Assembly (NCBI GenBank): GCA_013204685.1
Contig: JABMSC010000132.1
Location: forward strand, 1-30,152
Reading direction: 5' to 3'
DNA length: 30,152 nucleotides
Source: Candidatus Omnitrophota bacterium
Lineage (GTDB): Bacteria > Omnitrophota > Gorgyraeia > Tantalellales > Tantalellaceae
Numbering within the stretch: position 1 is the stretch's first letter; each line of letters starts with the position of its first letter. This document shows, in pieces, positions 22,421-28,915 of this stretch. The translations under genes and the position numbers were made by a program. The notes beneath the pieces are model-generated. The model made no database searches. It was not told the DNA's origin and saw nothing but the letters and a program-made list of their open reading frames with translations.

Positions 22421-23536
22421 GTGTTAACTTTAATTGTAGCTTTGATAGTTTTCAGCGTGCTTATACTCATACACGAAGCGGGGCATCTTGTCGTTGCTAA
22501 ACGTATAGGAGTTGATGTCGAAGCCTTCTCGCTGGGGTTTGGGAAGAGGCTCTTCGGTATAAAGATCGGCGGGACAGATTACAGGGTTTCTTTGCTGCCC
22601 TTTGGCGGGTATGTGAAAATGGCCGGCGAAGATCCGTCAGAAGCCAGCGGGCTGGAAGGGGAACTGAGCTCCAAGCCGATTGGGCACCGTTTCTGGGTGG
22701 TAGCGGCCGGGGCTATTACGAATTATATTTTCGCTTTTATACTATTCAGCATCATTTTCATGATAGGCGTGCCTACGCTTTCAAATAAAGTGGGCCAGGT
22801 TCTCCAGGGATATCCGGCCGAAGAAGTCGGTATGGAAGTAGGGGATGAGATACTCTCGGTGAACGGTAGGACGATCCGGTATTGGGAAGATATCGTGGAT
22901 GCAATTAAAAATGAGTCAAAGGGAGAAGATGCTTTAAATATTGAAATAATGCGTGGGGAAAAAACGATCGACTTCAGGGTCCAGCCTAAGATCTCAACCG
23001 TAACAAATATATTCGGACAGACTATATCACGCCCGATGGTTGGTATTGCCCCTCAAAATGAGATATTATCCGTTAAATATAACCCCTTGCGTGCTATATA
23101 CCTTGGAGGTAAAAGGCTCTTGGTCCTCACCGGTCTTACATATAAGGGTCTCTGGCTCCTTTTAACAGGGGGTATGCCGGTAAGTACATCGGTTTCCGGG
23201 CCTATCGGGATAGCAAATCTGATGGGCCAGGCTGCTCGTTTAGGCTTTGTGCCACTTTTAATAATTACTGCTCATGTGAGCATGGCACTTGCGGTTTTTA
23301 ACCTCCTGCCGTTCCCGGTTCTTGACGGCGGGCATATTCTTTTTCTCTCCATGGAAAAACTTCGCGGCCGTCCATTGAGCATAAAAATTCAGGAGATCAT
23401 TACGCAGGGTGCTCTTATTCTGCTGATCCTGTTTGCCTTATTCGTTAGCTGGCAGGATGTGCTTAAGTTTACGCCGCTTGGGAAGAAGATAGGGAACAAT
23501 CGGGTTCAGGATGTGGCTCAGGAGCCAGAAAAATAA
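22421..23536 (+). CDS. rseP: RIP metalloprotease RseP (site-2 protease family)
   Basis: 371 residues. An intramembrane zinc protease that cleaves anti-sigma factors and signal-peptide remnants. The first membrane helix carries HEAGH with ligands His18, His22 and catalytic Glu19. A single PDZ domain lies at about 125-200 (GYPAEEVGMEVGDEILSVNGRTI); E. coli RseP has two. The third ligand motif is NLLPFPVLDGGHILF, and a last hydrophobic segment (about 325-348) follows. The start is GTG at 22421 with an excellent AAGGAGGA (22406-22413). The position between dxr and ispG is the common order in many phyla. A family D repeat starts two bases after its stop codon. Confidence 0.93.
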   Translation: MLTLIVALIVFSVLILIHEAGHLVVAKRIGVDVEAFSLGFGKRLFGIKIGGTDYRVSLLPFGGYVKMAGEDPSEASGLEGELSSKPIGHRFWVVAAGAITNYIFAFILFSIIFMIGVPTLSNKVGQVLQGYPAEEVGMEVGDEILSVNGRTIRYWEDIVDAIKNESKGEDALNIEIMRGEKTIDFRVQPKISTVTNIFGQTISRPMVGIAPQNEILSVKYNPLRAIYLGGKRLLVLTGLTYKGLWLLLTGGMPVSTSVSGPIGIANLMGQAARLGFVPLLIITAHVSMALAVFNLLPFPVLDGGHILFLSMEKLRGRPLSIKIQEIITQGALILLILFALFVSWQDVLKFTPLGKKIGNNRVQDVAQEPEK

Positions 23537-23537
23537 A

Positions 23538-23577
23538 ATTTTTATTGGATCCCCGCTTTTGAGGGGATGACATATTT
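23538..23577 (+). repeat. Family D repeat filling the rseP-ispG gap
   Basis: ATTTTTATTGGATCCC (23538-23553) and GGGATGACATATTT (23564-23577) are identical to the flanks of the copy at 10077-10130. ATCCCC (23549-23554) pairs with GGGGAT (23563-23568). The repeat occupies 40 of the 46 bases between the rseP stop and the ispG start. Confidence 0.8.
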
Positions 23578-23582
23578 TTATT

Positions 23583-24656
23583 ATGATTGAACGCAGAAAA
23601 ACCAGGACAGTAGATGTTGGCGGAGTCAAGATAGGATCGGATTATTCCATAAGTATCCAGTCCATGACAAAGACGCAAACGCAGGATGTAGCTGCTACTT
23701 TATATCAGGTGCGCGAACTTGAAGAGGCGGGATGTGAGATCGTGCGTGTGGCCGTGAAAGACACGGATGATGCGAAAGCCATTGGTTCTATTAAGAAGGA
23801 AGCAAATATTCCGATAGTGGCGGACATACATTTCGACTATCGTTTAGCTCTCGAGGCAGTTAAGCGGGGCGCAGATAAGATAAGGATCAATCCCGGGAAC
23901 ATATCAAGCCCTGAGGATATAGACAAAGTCATCGATGCAGTTGGTGAAAAAAATATCCCCATAAGGATAGGAATAAATTCCGGTTCTTTGATGGATGTTG
24001 TTTCGGGTCAGGGTGAGACATCCGACATGATGACAGCTTCCCTGTTAATATATCTTGAAAATTTTCAAAAAAGAGATTTTCATAATATTGTGATATCATT
24101 GAAGTCATCCTCTGCAGGTGCTACAGTGGAGGCGTATAAAAAAATGGCGGCTAAATGTGATTATCCTTTTCATGTTGGAGTTACTGCTGCGGGGTCTCCG
24201 GAGGAAGGAATAGTTAAGTCGAGTGTTGGTATTGGTGCTCTCTTACTTGAAGGAATTGGGGATACCATTCGAGTATCTCTTACCGGAGATCCATGCCAGG
24301 AAGTTTATGCCGCGAAACAGATACTTTCTTCTTGTGGATGCAGATCCTTTGGCCCTGAAATAATAGCCTGCCCCACTTGCGGGCGCTGCCAGGTTGACTT
24401 GGTTCCTATAGTTAAGGAGCTAGAAGAGGAACTCACTCAGATCGCGGTTCATAGTTCCAATGATCCGGATAAACAGTTAATAATAGCCATAATGGGTTGT
24501 GAAGTTAACGGCCCCGGGGAAGCGCAGGCAGCTGATATAGGGATAGCGTTCGGAAAAGGTAAGGGTGTGATTTTCCGTCAAGGTGAAGTGGTAAAGACGG
24601 TAGGGGTATCGGAAGCCGTTGGCGAGCTTTTGAAGATGATTAAAGAAGAAATATAG
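23583..24656 (+). CDS. ispG: 4-hydroxy-3-methylbut-2-en-1-yl diphosphate synthase (IspG/GcpE)
   Basis: 357 residues, the bacterial two-domain type without the plant/chlamydial insert. It reduces ME-cPP to HMBPP, the penultimate MEP-pathway step. The N terminus RRKTRTVDVGGVKIG is followed by IQSMTKTQTQDV, VADIHFDYRLAL, IRINPGNI and IRIGINSGSL. The 4Fe-4S ligands are in CPTCGRC and MGCEVNGPGEA. The start is ATG at 23583. No ribosome binding sequence stands at normal distance, because a family D repeat ends only five bases before the start; GAGGGG at 23561-23566 is 16 bases away. Confidence 0.95.
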   Translation: MIERRKTRTVDVGGVKIGSDYSISIQSMTKTQTQDVAATLYQVRELEEAGCEIVRVAVKDTDDAKAIGSIKKEANIPIVADIHFDYRLALEAVKRGADKIRINPGNISSPEDIDKVIDAVGEKNIPIRIGINSGSLMDVVSGQGETSDMMTASLLIYLENFQKRDFHNIVISLKSSSAGATVEAYKKMAAKCDYPFHVGVTAAGSPEEGIVKSSVGIGALLLEGIGDTIRVSLTGDPCQEVYAAKQILSSCGCRSFGPEIIACPTCGRCQVDLVPIVKELEEELTQIAVHSSNDPDKQLIIAIMGCEVNGPGEAQAADIGIAFGKGKGVIFRQGEVVKTVGVSEAVGELLKMIKEEI

Positions 24657-24663
24657 ATCATAA

Positions 24664-24770
24664 ATCAGAAATTCTAAATACGACACCGTGTTATACCTGA
24701 TACTACACTTACAGGGGCCGCGAGGCCAAAGGACGAGCGAAACAAATCCGAAATACGAATGTTCCAAACC
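24664..24770 (+). repeat. Dispersed repeat with AAATACGA motifs upstream of proS
   Basis: The 200-bp ispG-proS gap contains TTCTAAATACGAC near 24671 and AAATCCGAAATACGAAT near 24744, with ACGAGCGAAACAAATCC before the second. From memory, sequences of the form AATCCGAAATACGAAT are dispersed repeats in several uncultivated lineages. I see no T-box or other recognisable riboswitch in the gap. Confidence 0.4.
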
Positions 24771-24787
24771 CCAAAAACCATAGGTAG

Positions 24788-24816
24788 TTGACAGGAACAT
24801 TTAATATCGTTATTGA
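24788..24816 (+). promoter_or_regulatory. Probable promoter of proS
   Basis: A perfect TTGACA (24788-24793) is followed after 17 bp by TATTGA (24811-24816), about 40 bp before the proS start. The -10 match is only moderate. Confidence 0.4.
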
Positions 24817-24856
24817 GCATAGCGTTGATTTCGAATCTTAAGAGAAGGAGAGCCAT

Positions 24857-26563
24857 ATGAGGTGGAGCAATACATTTATCCCCACGCTAAAAGAAGATCC
24901 GCAGGATGCAGAGGCGATAAGCCACAAACTTATGGTGAGGGCGGGTCTGATAAGACGTCTTACCGCTGGAGCTTATATTTATCTTCCGATGGGATATAGA
25001 GCCTTGCGTAAAGCTGAGGAAATAGTTCGAGAGGAGATGAATGCCGGCGGCGGGGCGGAACTTTTTATGCCGGCATTGCAGCCTCCGGAATTGTGGAAAA
25101 AAACCGGACGGTATGATGACATGGGCGATGTAATGATCAAGTATACCGACCGTCACGGCAAAGAAATCGCCCTGGGGCCGACCCACGAAGAAGTGGTTAC
25201 GGATCTCGTTTCAAGAGAGGTAAGGTCATACAAGGATATCCCCCTTATACTTTATCAGATCCAGACAAAGTTTCGGGATGAAGTTCGTCCAAGGTTCGGG
25301 GTTGTGCGCAGCTGTGAATTCATCATGAAGGATGCCTATAGCTTTGATGCCGATGTGGAGGCAATGGAGGCCAGCTATAAAAAGATGTATGATGCATATT
25401 GCAGAATATTTAAAAGATGCGGTGTGCCGTATGTTGCAGTTGAGGCCGATCCGGGGCTTATGGGAGGTACCGTTTCTCACGAATTTATGGTTCCTTCAAA
25501 AATGGGCGAAGATAGAATAATAATATGTTCTCAGTGCGGATATGCAGCAAGCACTGAAGTTGCGGGAGCATCTTCAAAGGATGATCGGAAGAAAGATCCC
25601 GAAAAGCCAAAAAACATCGAAGAAGTCAGCACGCCTGGATTAAGCACGGCCATGGATGTAAGCAAATTCCTTAAAGTGGATCCGCGAGACTTGATAAAAA
25701 CTCTCATATATATTGCAGATGATGAGCCGATCGCTGTTCTTGTGAGGGGCGATCATGAAGCTAACGAAACCAAGATAAAAAATAAACTGAGCGCGAAAAC
25801 ACTTGAGTTGGCTGATGAAGAAAAGGTGAAAGAAGTTACCGGCGGAGATATGGGTTTTTCCGGGCCGGTAGATCTGGGTATCAGGATATATGGGGATGAC
25901 TCTGTCAAAAATATGGTAAATGCAGTAGCAGGCGCCAACAAGAAGGATACGCATCTGGTAAACGTCAATCCCGGGAAGGATTTTAAGGTTCACCAATGGA
26001 TGGATGCAAGGATAATAACGGAAACTGATCCGTGCCCAAAATGCGGAAGCGATATTGAACTCAAACAGGCTATTGAGATAGGGCATACGTTTAAACTCGG
26101 CACAAAATATTCAGAACCCTTAAATGCTAAGTTTCTGGATGAAAAAGGCAAGGAATGTCTGATAATAATGGGCTGTTACGGCATAGGTATAAACCGGATA
26201 CTTGCCTCCCTGATAGAAACAAGCTGTGATAAGGACGGAATAATCTGGCCGGTTTCGATAGCGCCTTGTGAGGTCGTTGTAATCCCCGTAAAAAGAGAAG
26301 ATGAGGACCTTTTCTCCGAAGCGGAACGTGTTTACGAGGAGCTTTGTGAAGCCGGTGTTGATGTGATACTGGATGACAGAAAAAAGACCATTGGGGTCAA
26401 GTTTAAGGATGCAGACCTCATAGGGTTTCCCGGCCAGGTGATAATTGGAAGTAAAGGACTTAAGGAAGGAAAAGTAGAAGTGAAGAGCAGGGCAACCGGG
26501 GAAAATTCTTTTGTGGATAAAGATAAGGTTGTGGAGTCTGTGAAGGCGATATTAGGGGATTGA
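24857..26563 (+). CDS. proS: Prolyl-tRNA synthetase, bacterial type with editing domain
   Basis: 568 residues, the length of the bacterial form. Class II motif 1 lies in the first 60 residues (AGLIRRLTAGAYIYLPMG). The TGRYDD and LGPTHEEV segments follow. Motif 2 is FRDEVRPRFGVVRSCEFIMKDAYSF. The insertion (YbaK-like) editing domain covers about 230-400. Motif 3 is GCYGIGINRILASLIE. The C-terminal anticodon-binding domain is about 470-568 (IAPCEVVVIPVK, GVDVILDDR). ATG at 24857 follows GAAGGAG. It closes the uppS-to-proS block; in many genomes rimP-nusA would come next, but an accessory insert intervenes. Confidence 0.96.
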   Translation: MRWSNTFIPTLKEDPQDAEAISHKLMVRAGLIRRLTAGAYIYLPMGYRALRKAEEIVREEMNAGGGAELFMPALQPPELWKKTGRYDDMGDVMIKYTDRHGKEIALGPTHEEVVTDLVSREVRSYKDIPLILYQIQTKFRDEVRPRFGVVRSCEFIMKDAYSFDADVEAMEASYKKMYDAYCRIFKRCGVPYVAVEADPGLMGGTVSHEFMVPSKMGEDRIIICSQCGYAASTEVAGASSKDDRKKDPEKPKNIEEVSTPGLSTAMDVSKFLKVDPRDLIKTLIYIADDEPIAVLVRGDHEANETKIKNKLSAKTLELADEEKVKEVTGGDMGFSGPVDLGIRIYGDDSVKNMVNAVAGANKKDTHLVNVNPGKDFKVHQWMDARIITETDPCPKCGSDIELKQAIEIGHTFKLGTKYSEPLNAKFLDEKGKECLIIMGCYGIGINRILASLIETSCDKDGIIWPVSIAPCEVVVIPVKREDEDLFSEAERVYEELCEAGVDVILDDRKKTIGVKFKDADLIGFPGQVIIGSKGLKEGKVEVKSRATGENSFVDKDKVVESVKAILGD

Positions 26564-26573
26564 GTGAAAAAGG

Positions 26574-26631
26574 GTATCGGATTATCAGGTTATCAGGTTT
26601 TTTCCTGGTGTCCCGATGTCCCGATAACCTA
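26574..26631 (+). repeat. Imperfect inverted repeat of TATCAGG/CCCGATA units
   Basis: After the proS stop, ATCAGGTTATCAGG (26584-26598) runs into six T residues and then CCTGGTGTCCCGATGTCCCGATAACC. The two halves are imperfect complements, and each is built of short tandem units. It lies directly upstream of the arsenate reductase gene. I do not call it a terminator because the T-run is in the loop, not after the stem. Confidence 0.45.
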
Positions 26632-26644
26632 AAGTGGAGCTGCT

Positions 26645-27073
26645 ATGAATAAAATCAAGGTACTTTTCGTATGCGTGCATAACTCAGCACGCAGTCAAAT
26701 AGCGGAAGCTTATTTAAATAATCTTGCCGGAGAGCATTTCGAAGCCGAAAGTGCCGGTTTGGAGCCGGGAGCGCTTAATCCTCTTGTAGTTAGATCAATG
26801 GCCGCGGAAGGGATAGACATCTCTTCCAAAAAAACAAAAAGCGTCCAAGGTATGATCGATAAGGGGATTCAGTATGATTATGCAGTAACAGTGTGCGACG
26901 AAGCAAGCGCCGAAAAATGTCCTCTTTTCCCGGGAGGAGCCAAACATGTGCATTGGGGGTTTGACGACCCTTCACAATTTACAGGATCTGAAGAGGAAAA
27001 GCTGGAAAAGATAAAGATCGTAAGAGACGAGATAAAGAACCGCATTGACAGGTGGATCGAAGAAGTGGGGTAA
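26645..27073 (+). CDS. arsC: Thioredoxin-coupled arsenate reductase-like (low-molecular-weight phosphatase fold)
   Basis: 142 residues. The P-loop CX5R is at Cys10-Arg16 (FVCVHNSARSQ). The redox cysteine pair expected in Bacillus-type ArsC is present as Cys84 and Cys92 in VTVCDEASAEKCPLFPG, which separates it from plain tyrosine phosphatases. HWGFDDPSQFTGSEEEKL is the matching C-terminal motif. Such enzymes reduce arsenate to arsenite and are recycled by thioredoxin. ATG at 26645 has only GTGGAGC upstream. No arsB, acr3 or arsR is nearby, so the role in arsenic resistance is inferred from the protein alone. It is 14 bp before the DUF1622 gene. Confidence 0.85.
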   Translation: MNKIKVLFVCVHNSARSQIAEAYLNNLAGEHFEAESAGLEPGALNPLVVRSMAAEGIDISSKKTKSVQGMIDKGIQYDYAVTVCDEASAEKCPLFPGGAKHVHWGFDDPSQFTGSEEEKLEKIKIVRDEIKNRIDRWIEEVG

Positions 27074-27087
27074 ATTAGGAGGGCAAA

Positions 27088-27426
27088 GTGGTAATATTCC
27101 AGTACTTATCATTTATAACAGCGGTTATGGGCGTGGCCGTAATAGTATGGGGCGTAGTTGTAACTTTTTTTGAACTTTTATATGTTGAGAGTAAGCGTAT
27201 AAGAGGACAGCATATTGCTCAGAAATGGGAGTTCGTAAGGCATCATCTTGGATTTTATATCTTGATGGGGCTTGAGTTTATGATCGCGGCAGATATTATT
27301 ATGACGCTCATAAGGCCGTCTTTGCAGGAAATAGCCATTCTGGGGTCTATGGTAATGATCAGAACAGTGATAAGTTATTTTCTGGATAAGGAGATGGCTC
27401 AGGGACACGTGTATGGCGGGGACTGA
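27088..27426 (+). CDS. DUF1622 family membrane protein
   Basis: 112 residues with three predicted membrane segments at about 3-26, 50-70 and 75-95. The second and third carry LGFYILMGLEFMIAADIIMTLIRP and GSMVMIRTVISYFLDKEM, the pattern of the DUF1622 family, whose function I do not know. A polar, basic loop lies between segments one and two. The start is GTG at 27088 with AGGAGGGC close upstream. It follows arsC by 14 bp and precedes the exported repeat protein by 27 bp, so the three may be co-transcribed; there is no known functional link. Confidence 0.75.
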   Translation: MVIFQYLSFITAVMGVAVIVWGVVVTFFELLYVESKRIRGQHIAQKWEFVRHHLGFYILMGLEFMIAADIIMTLIRPSLQEIAILGSMVMIRTVISYFLDKEMAQGHVYGGD

Positions 27427-27453
27427 CAAAACAAAAATTATAGGATGGATATT

Positions 27454-28020
27454 ATGAAAATTAAAACTACATTAAGTATCGTCGCAATCTCTTTATTTTT
27501 AATGGTTTCAGCTGGTGCCCAGACCTTATCCACGCAAAACGAATACTGGCCCGACGGCAAAATAAGAGTTTCCAAAAAGATAGATGATTTAGGAAACATC
27601 ATGGCCGTTGCTTATTGCCGGGAGGATGGCACACTGGAGCAGGATGTTAAGTATGACATGGAGGGTAATAAAATAGAAGTAAGTTATTACGGTGAAAACG
27701 GACGGCTCCGGCCCGGTGCTGACGGTTGGGCCGCTATACGGAACCAGTATCAGGGTGGAAATCTTGTTATGGAAAGTTATTACGGAGCGGATGGTAAACT
27801 TATAGAACGCAAACAATATAATAGCGTAGGAGACCTTGTCTCTAGACAGTATGTTGGCGACGGTCAGCTTCCTGCTGAAGAATTTAACCCGGCTCCGACT
27901 CTGGCTGGGACGACAGAGAGTTTTTATGATTCTAGCGGCAGGCCCGAAGGTACTACCTCGGTAGTCCGCGATGATGACGACTGGCCGTGGTGGCATCATC
28001 GAAGATGGCGGAATAGATAA
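27454..28020 (+). CDS. Exported protein with YwqK/MORN-like repeats, function unknown
   Basis: 188 residues. A signal peptide covers about 1-23 (MKIKTTLSIVAISLFLMVSAGAQ, cleavage probable after AGA). The mature part holds imperfect repeats of the form Y-x-x-DGK/NGR-x-x-x (YWPDGKIRV, YCREDGTLEQ, YDMEGNKIEV, YYGENGRLRP, YYGADGKLIE, YNSVGDLVS, FYDSSGRPEG). That spacing is seen in YwqK-type and MORN-like variant repeats. The C terminus is an unusual Trp/His/Arg-rich tail (DDDDWPWWHHRRWRNR), which could bind metal or a polyanion, but that is a guess. I chose ATG at 27454: GGATGG at 27443-27448 is correctly spaced for it but too close to the ATG at 27445. Confidence 0.65.
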   Translation: MKIKTTLSIVAISLFLMVSAGAQTLSTQNEYWPDGKIRVSKKIDDLGNIMAVAYCREDGTLEQDVKYDMEGNKIEVSYYGENGRLRPGADGWAAIRNQYQGGNLVMESYYGADGKLIERKQYNSVGDLVSRQYVGDGQLPAEEFNPAPTLAGTTESFYDSSGRPEGTTSVVRDDDDWPWWHHRRWRNR

Positions 28021-28070
28021 TGATGCCTTGTCTTTAGAATTCGAATGTAGCGTTACTTCTCCCCAAAAAC

Positions 28071-28184
28071 ATGATTAGCATAATCGTTCCTATTTACAAT
28101 GAAGAACAGATCCTCCTAAAGAATTCAGATCATTTCCAGTTTTCATCCAGTTATTCAGAATATAAAAAAAGAGCGAAAGGGTAA
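28071..28184 (+). pseudogene. Remnant of a family 2 glycosyltransferase (N terminus only)
   Basis: A 37-codon frame whose first ~22 residues, MISIIVPIYNEEQILLKNSDHF, match the N-terminal strand and DxD-preceding segment of GT2 glycosyltransferases (SIIVPxYNEE). Recognisable similarity then stops and the frame ends after 15 unrelated residues, at the edge of a GGTAAGCG repeat. No continuation is visible in other frames downstream. It looks like a 5' gene stump left by a deletion or repeat insertion. I see no ribosome binding site of note. It could alternatively be a chance short frame, but the motif match is good. Confidence 0.55.
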
Positions 28185-28230
28185 GCGTATAGGAATGACT
28201 TAACGCCTACCCCTTAACGCTTACCGCTGA
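28180..28230 (+). repeat. GGTAAGCG/CGCTTACC inverted repeat
   Basis: GGTAAGCG (28180-28187) and CGCTTACC (28218-28225) form an inverted repeat. The right part reads, on the minus strand, TCAGCGGTAAGCGTTAAGG, related to the AGCGTTA tandem after tig (12088-12108). It marks the end of the glycosyltransferase remnant and lies just upstream of the rimP promoter. Confidence 0.55.
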
Positions 28231-28236
28231 ATATGC

Positions 28237-28265
28237 TTGACAACACTATATTATTATTATAAAAT
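28237..28265 (+). promoter_or_regulatory. Sigma70-type promoter of rimP-nusA
   Basis: A perfect TTGACA (28237-28242) is followed by TAAAAT at 28260-28265 after 17 bp, with an overlapping TATAAA at 28258-28263. Transcription would start near 28272, giving a leader of about 130 nt to the rimP start that contains a strong terminator-like hairpin. Confidence 0.6.
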
Positions 28266-28294
28266 CACGTAGAACCTAAGGGAGCAACTAAGAG

Positions 28295-28324
28295 TAAGTG
28301 GGCCAAGCGCCCACTTATTTTTTT
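28295..28324 (+). terminator. Intrinsic terminator (attenuator candidate) in the rimP-nusA leader
   Basis: TAAGTGGGC (28295-28303) and GCCCACTTA (28309-28317) form a perfect 9-bp stem around CAAGC, followed by seven T residues (28318-28324). It lies 30 bp after the -10 box and 78 bp before the rimP start, so it would end transcripts from that promoter after about 50 nt unless read through. Confidence 0.8.
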
Positions 28325-28357
28325 GGAAGTTTTACATAATGTAAAATCTCCAAAAAA
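28319..28357 (+). repeat. Long AT-rich hairpin overlapping the terminator T-tract
   Basis: TTTTTTGGA (28319-28327) pairs with TCCAAAAAA (28349-28357), and after two unpaired or weak positions TTTTACAT (28330-28337) pairs with ATGTAAAA (28339-28346). The 5' arm uses the terminator T-tract. It lies between that terminator and rimP. Confidence 0.6.
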
Positions 28358-28401
28358 ACAACAGAAAGACCAACATTAAGTGCCATAACAAAAGGGTTTA
28401 C

Positions 28402-28866
28402 ATGGGCGCTAATATACCTGAAGAACTTATGAGTTTCATTTCTGACCAGGCCGGACGGGATGGTTACCGGATAGTTAACGTATCCGGGAAAAGCGGCAGA
28501 TCTTTTTATCTGGAAATAGTGCTTGATAAGAAAGATGCAGCCATTACTCTTGACGAGTGCACTGATTTTAATAGAAAAGTGTCTTTCTGGATAGAAGAAG
28601 GAAATGCCGGCAGCCAGGACTATGCTGTAGATGTCTGTTCACCGGGCCTGGACAGGGAGCTTAAAAGCGACAGTGAATTCAAGTGGGCAGAAGGGAAACT
28701 CGTCGAAGTTAAGCTGCACGAACCGGTAGAAACCGGCAATGTTGTTGTCGGGAAGCTTCTGGGGCGAGAGGAAAACGGCGATATTGATATTGAAACTGAA
28801 GATACAAAAACAATTGCTGTCGAAAGCAGTAATGCGGCAAAAGTAAAATTAAAACCTGAACTTTAA
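28402..28866 (+). CDS. rimP: Ribosome maturation factor RimP
   Basis: 154 residues, usual RimP length (30S subunit assembly). The N-terminal alpha/beta domain (about 1-80) includes GYRIVNVSGKSGRSFYLEIVLDK and the helix after TLDECTDFNRKVS. The family motif DVCSPGLDRELKSDSEF (usual VSSPGLDRPL) leads into the small Sm-like beta-barrel C-terminal domain (about 85-154). ATG at 28402 follows AAAAGGG. It is paired with nusA 49 bp downstream, the universal arrangement, with infB expected beyond the window. Confidence 0.93.
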   Translation: MGANIPEELMSFISDQAGRDGYRIVNVSGKSGRSFYLEIVLDKKDAAITLDECTDFNRKVSFWIEEGNAGSQDYAVDVCSPGLDRELKSDSEFKWAEGKLVEVKLHEPVETGNVVVGKLLGREENGDIDIETEDTKTIAVESSNAAKVKLKPEL

Positions 28867-28915
28867 AGGGGACCTGAAGCACAGGGCCCTGATATTAAAA
28901 TGAACGGAGAATGAA

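Noticed and set aside
24657..24856. T-box or other riboswitch upstream of proS
   Set aside because: I looked for the T-box consensus and a terminator/antiterminator pair and saw neither, only a dispersed repeat and a plausible promoter.
26584..26631. Terminator after proS
   Set aside because: The six T residues lie in the loop between the two imperfect arms and not after the stem; I list it only as a repeat.
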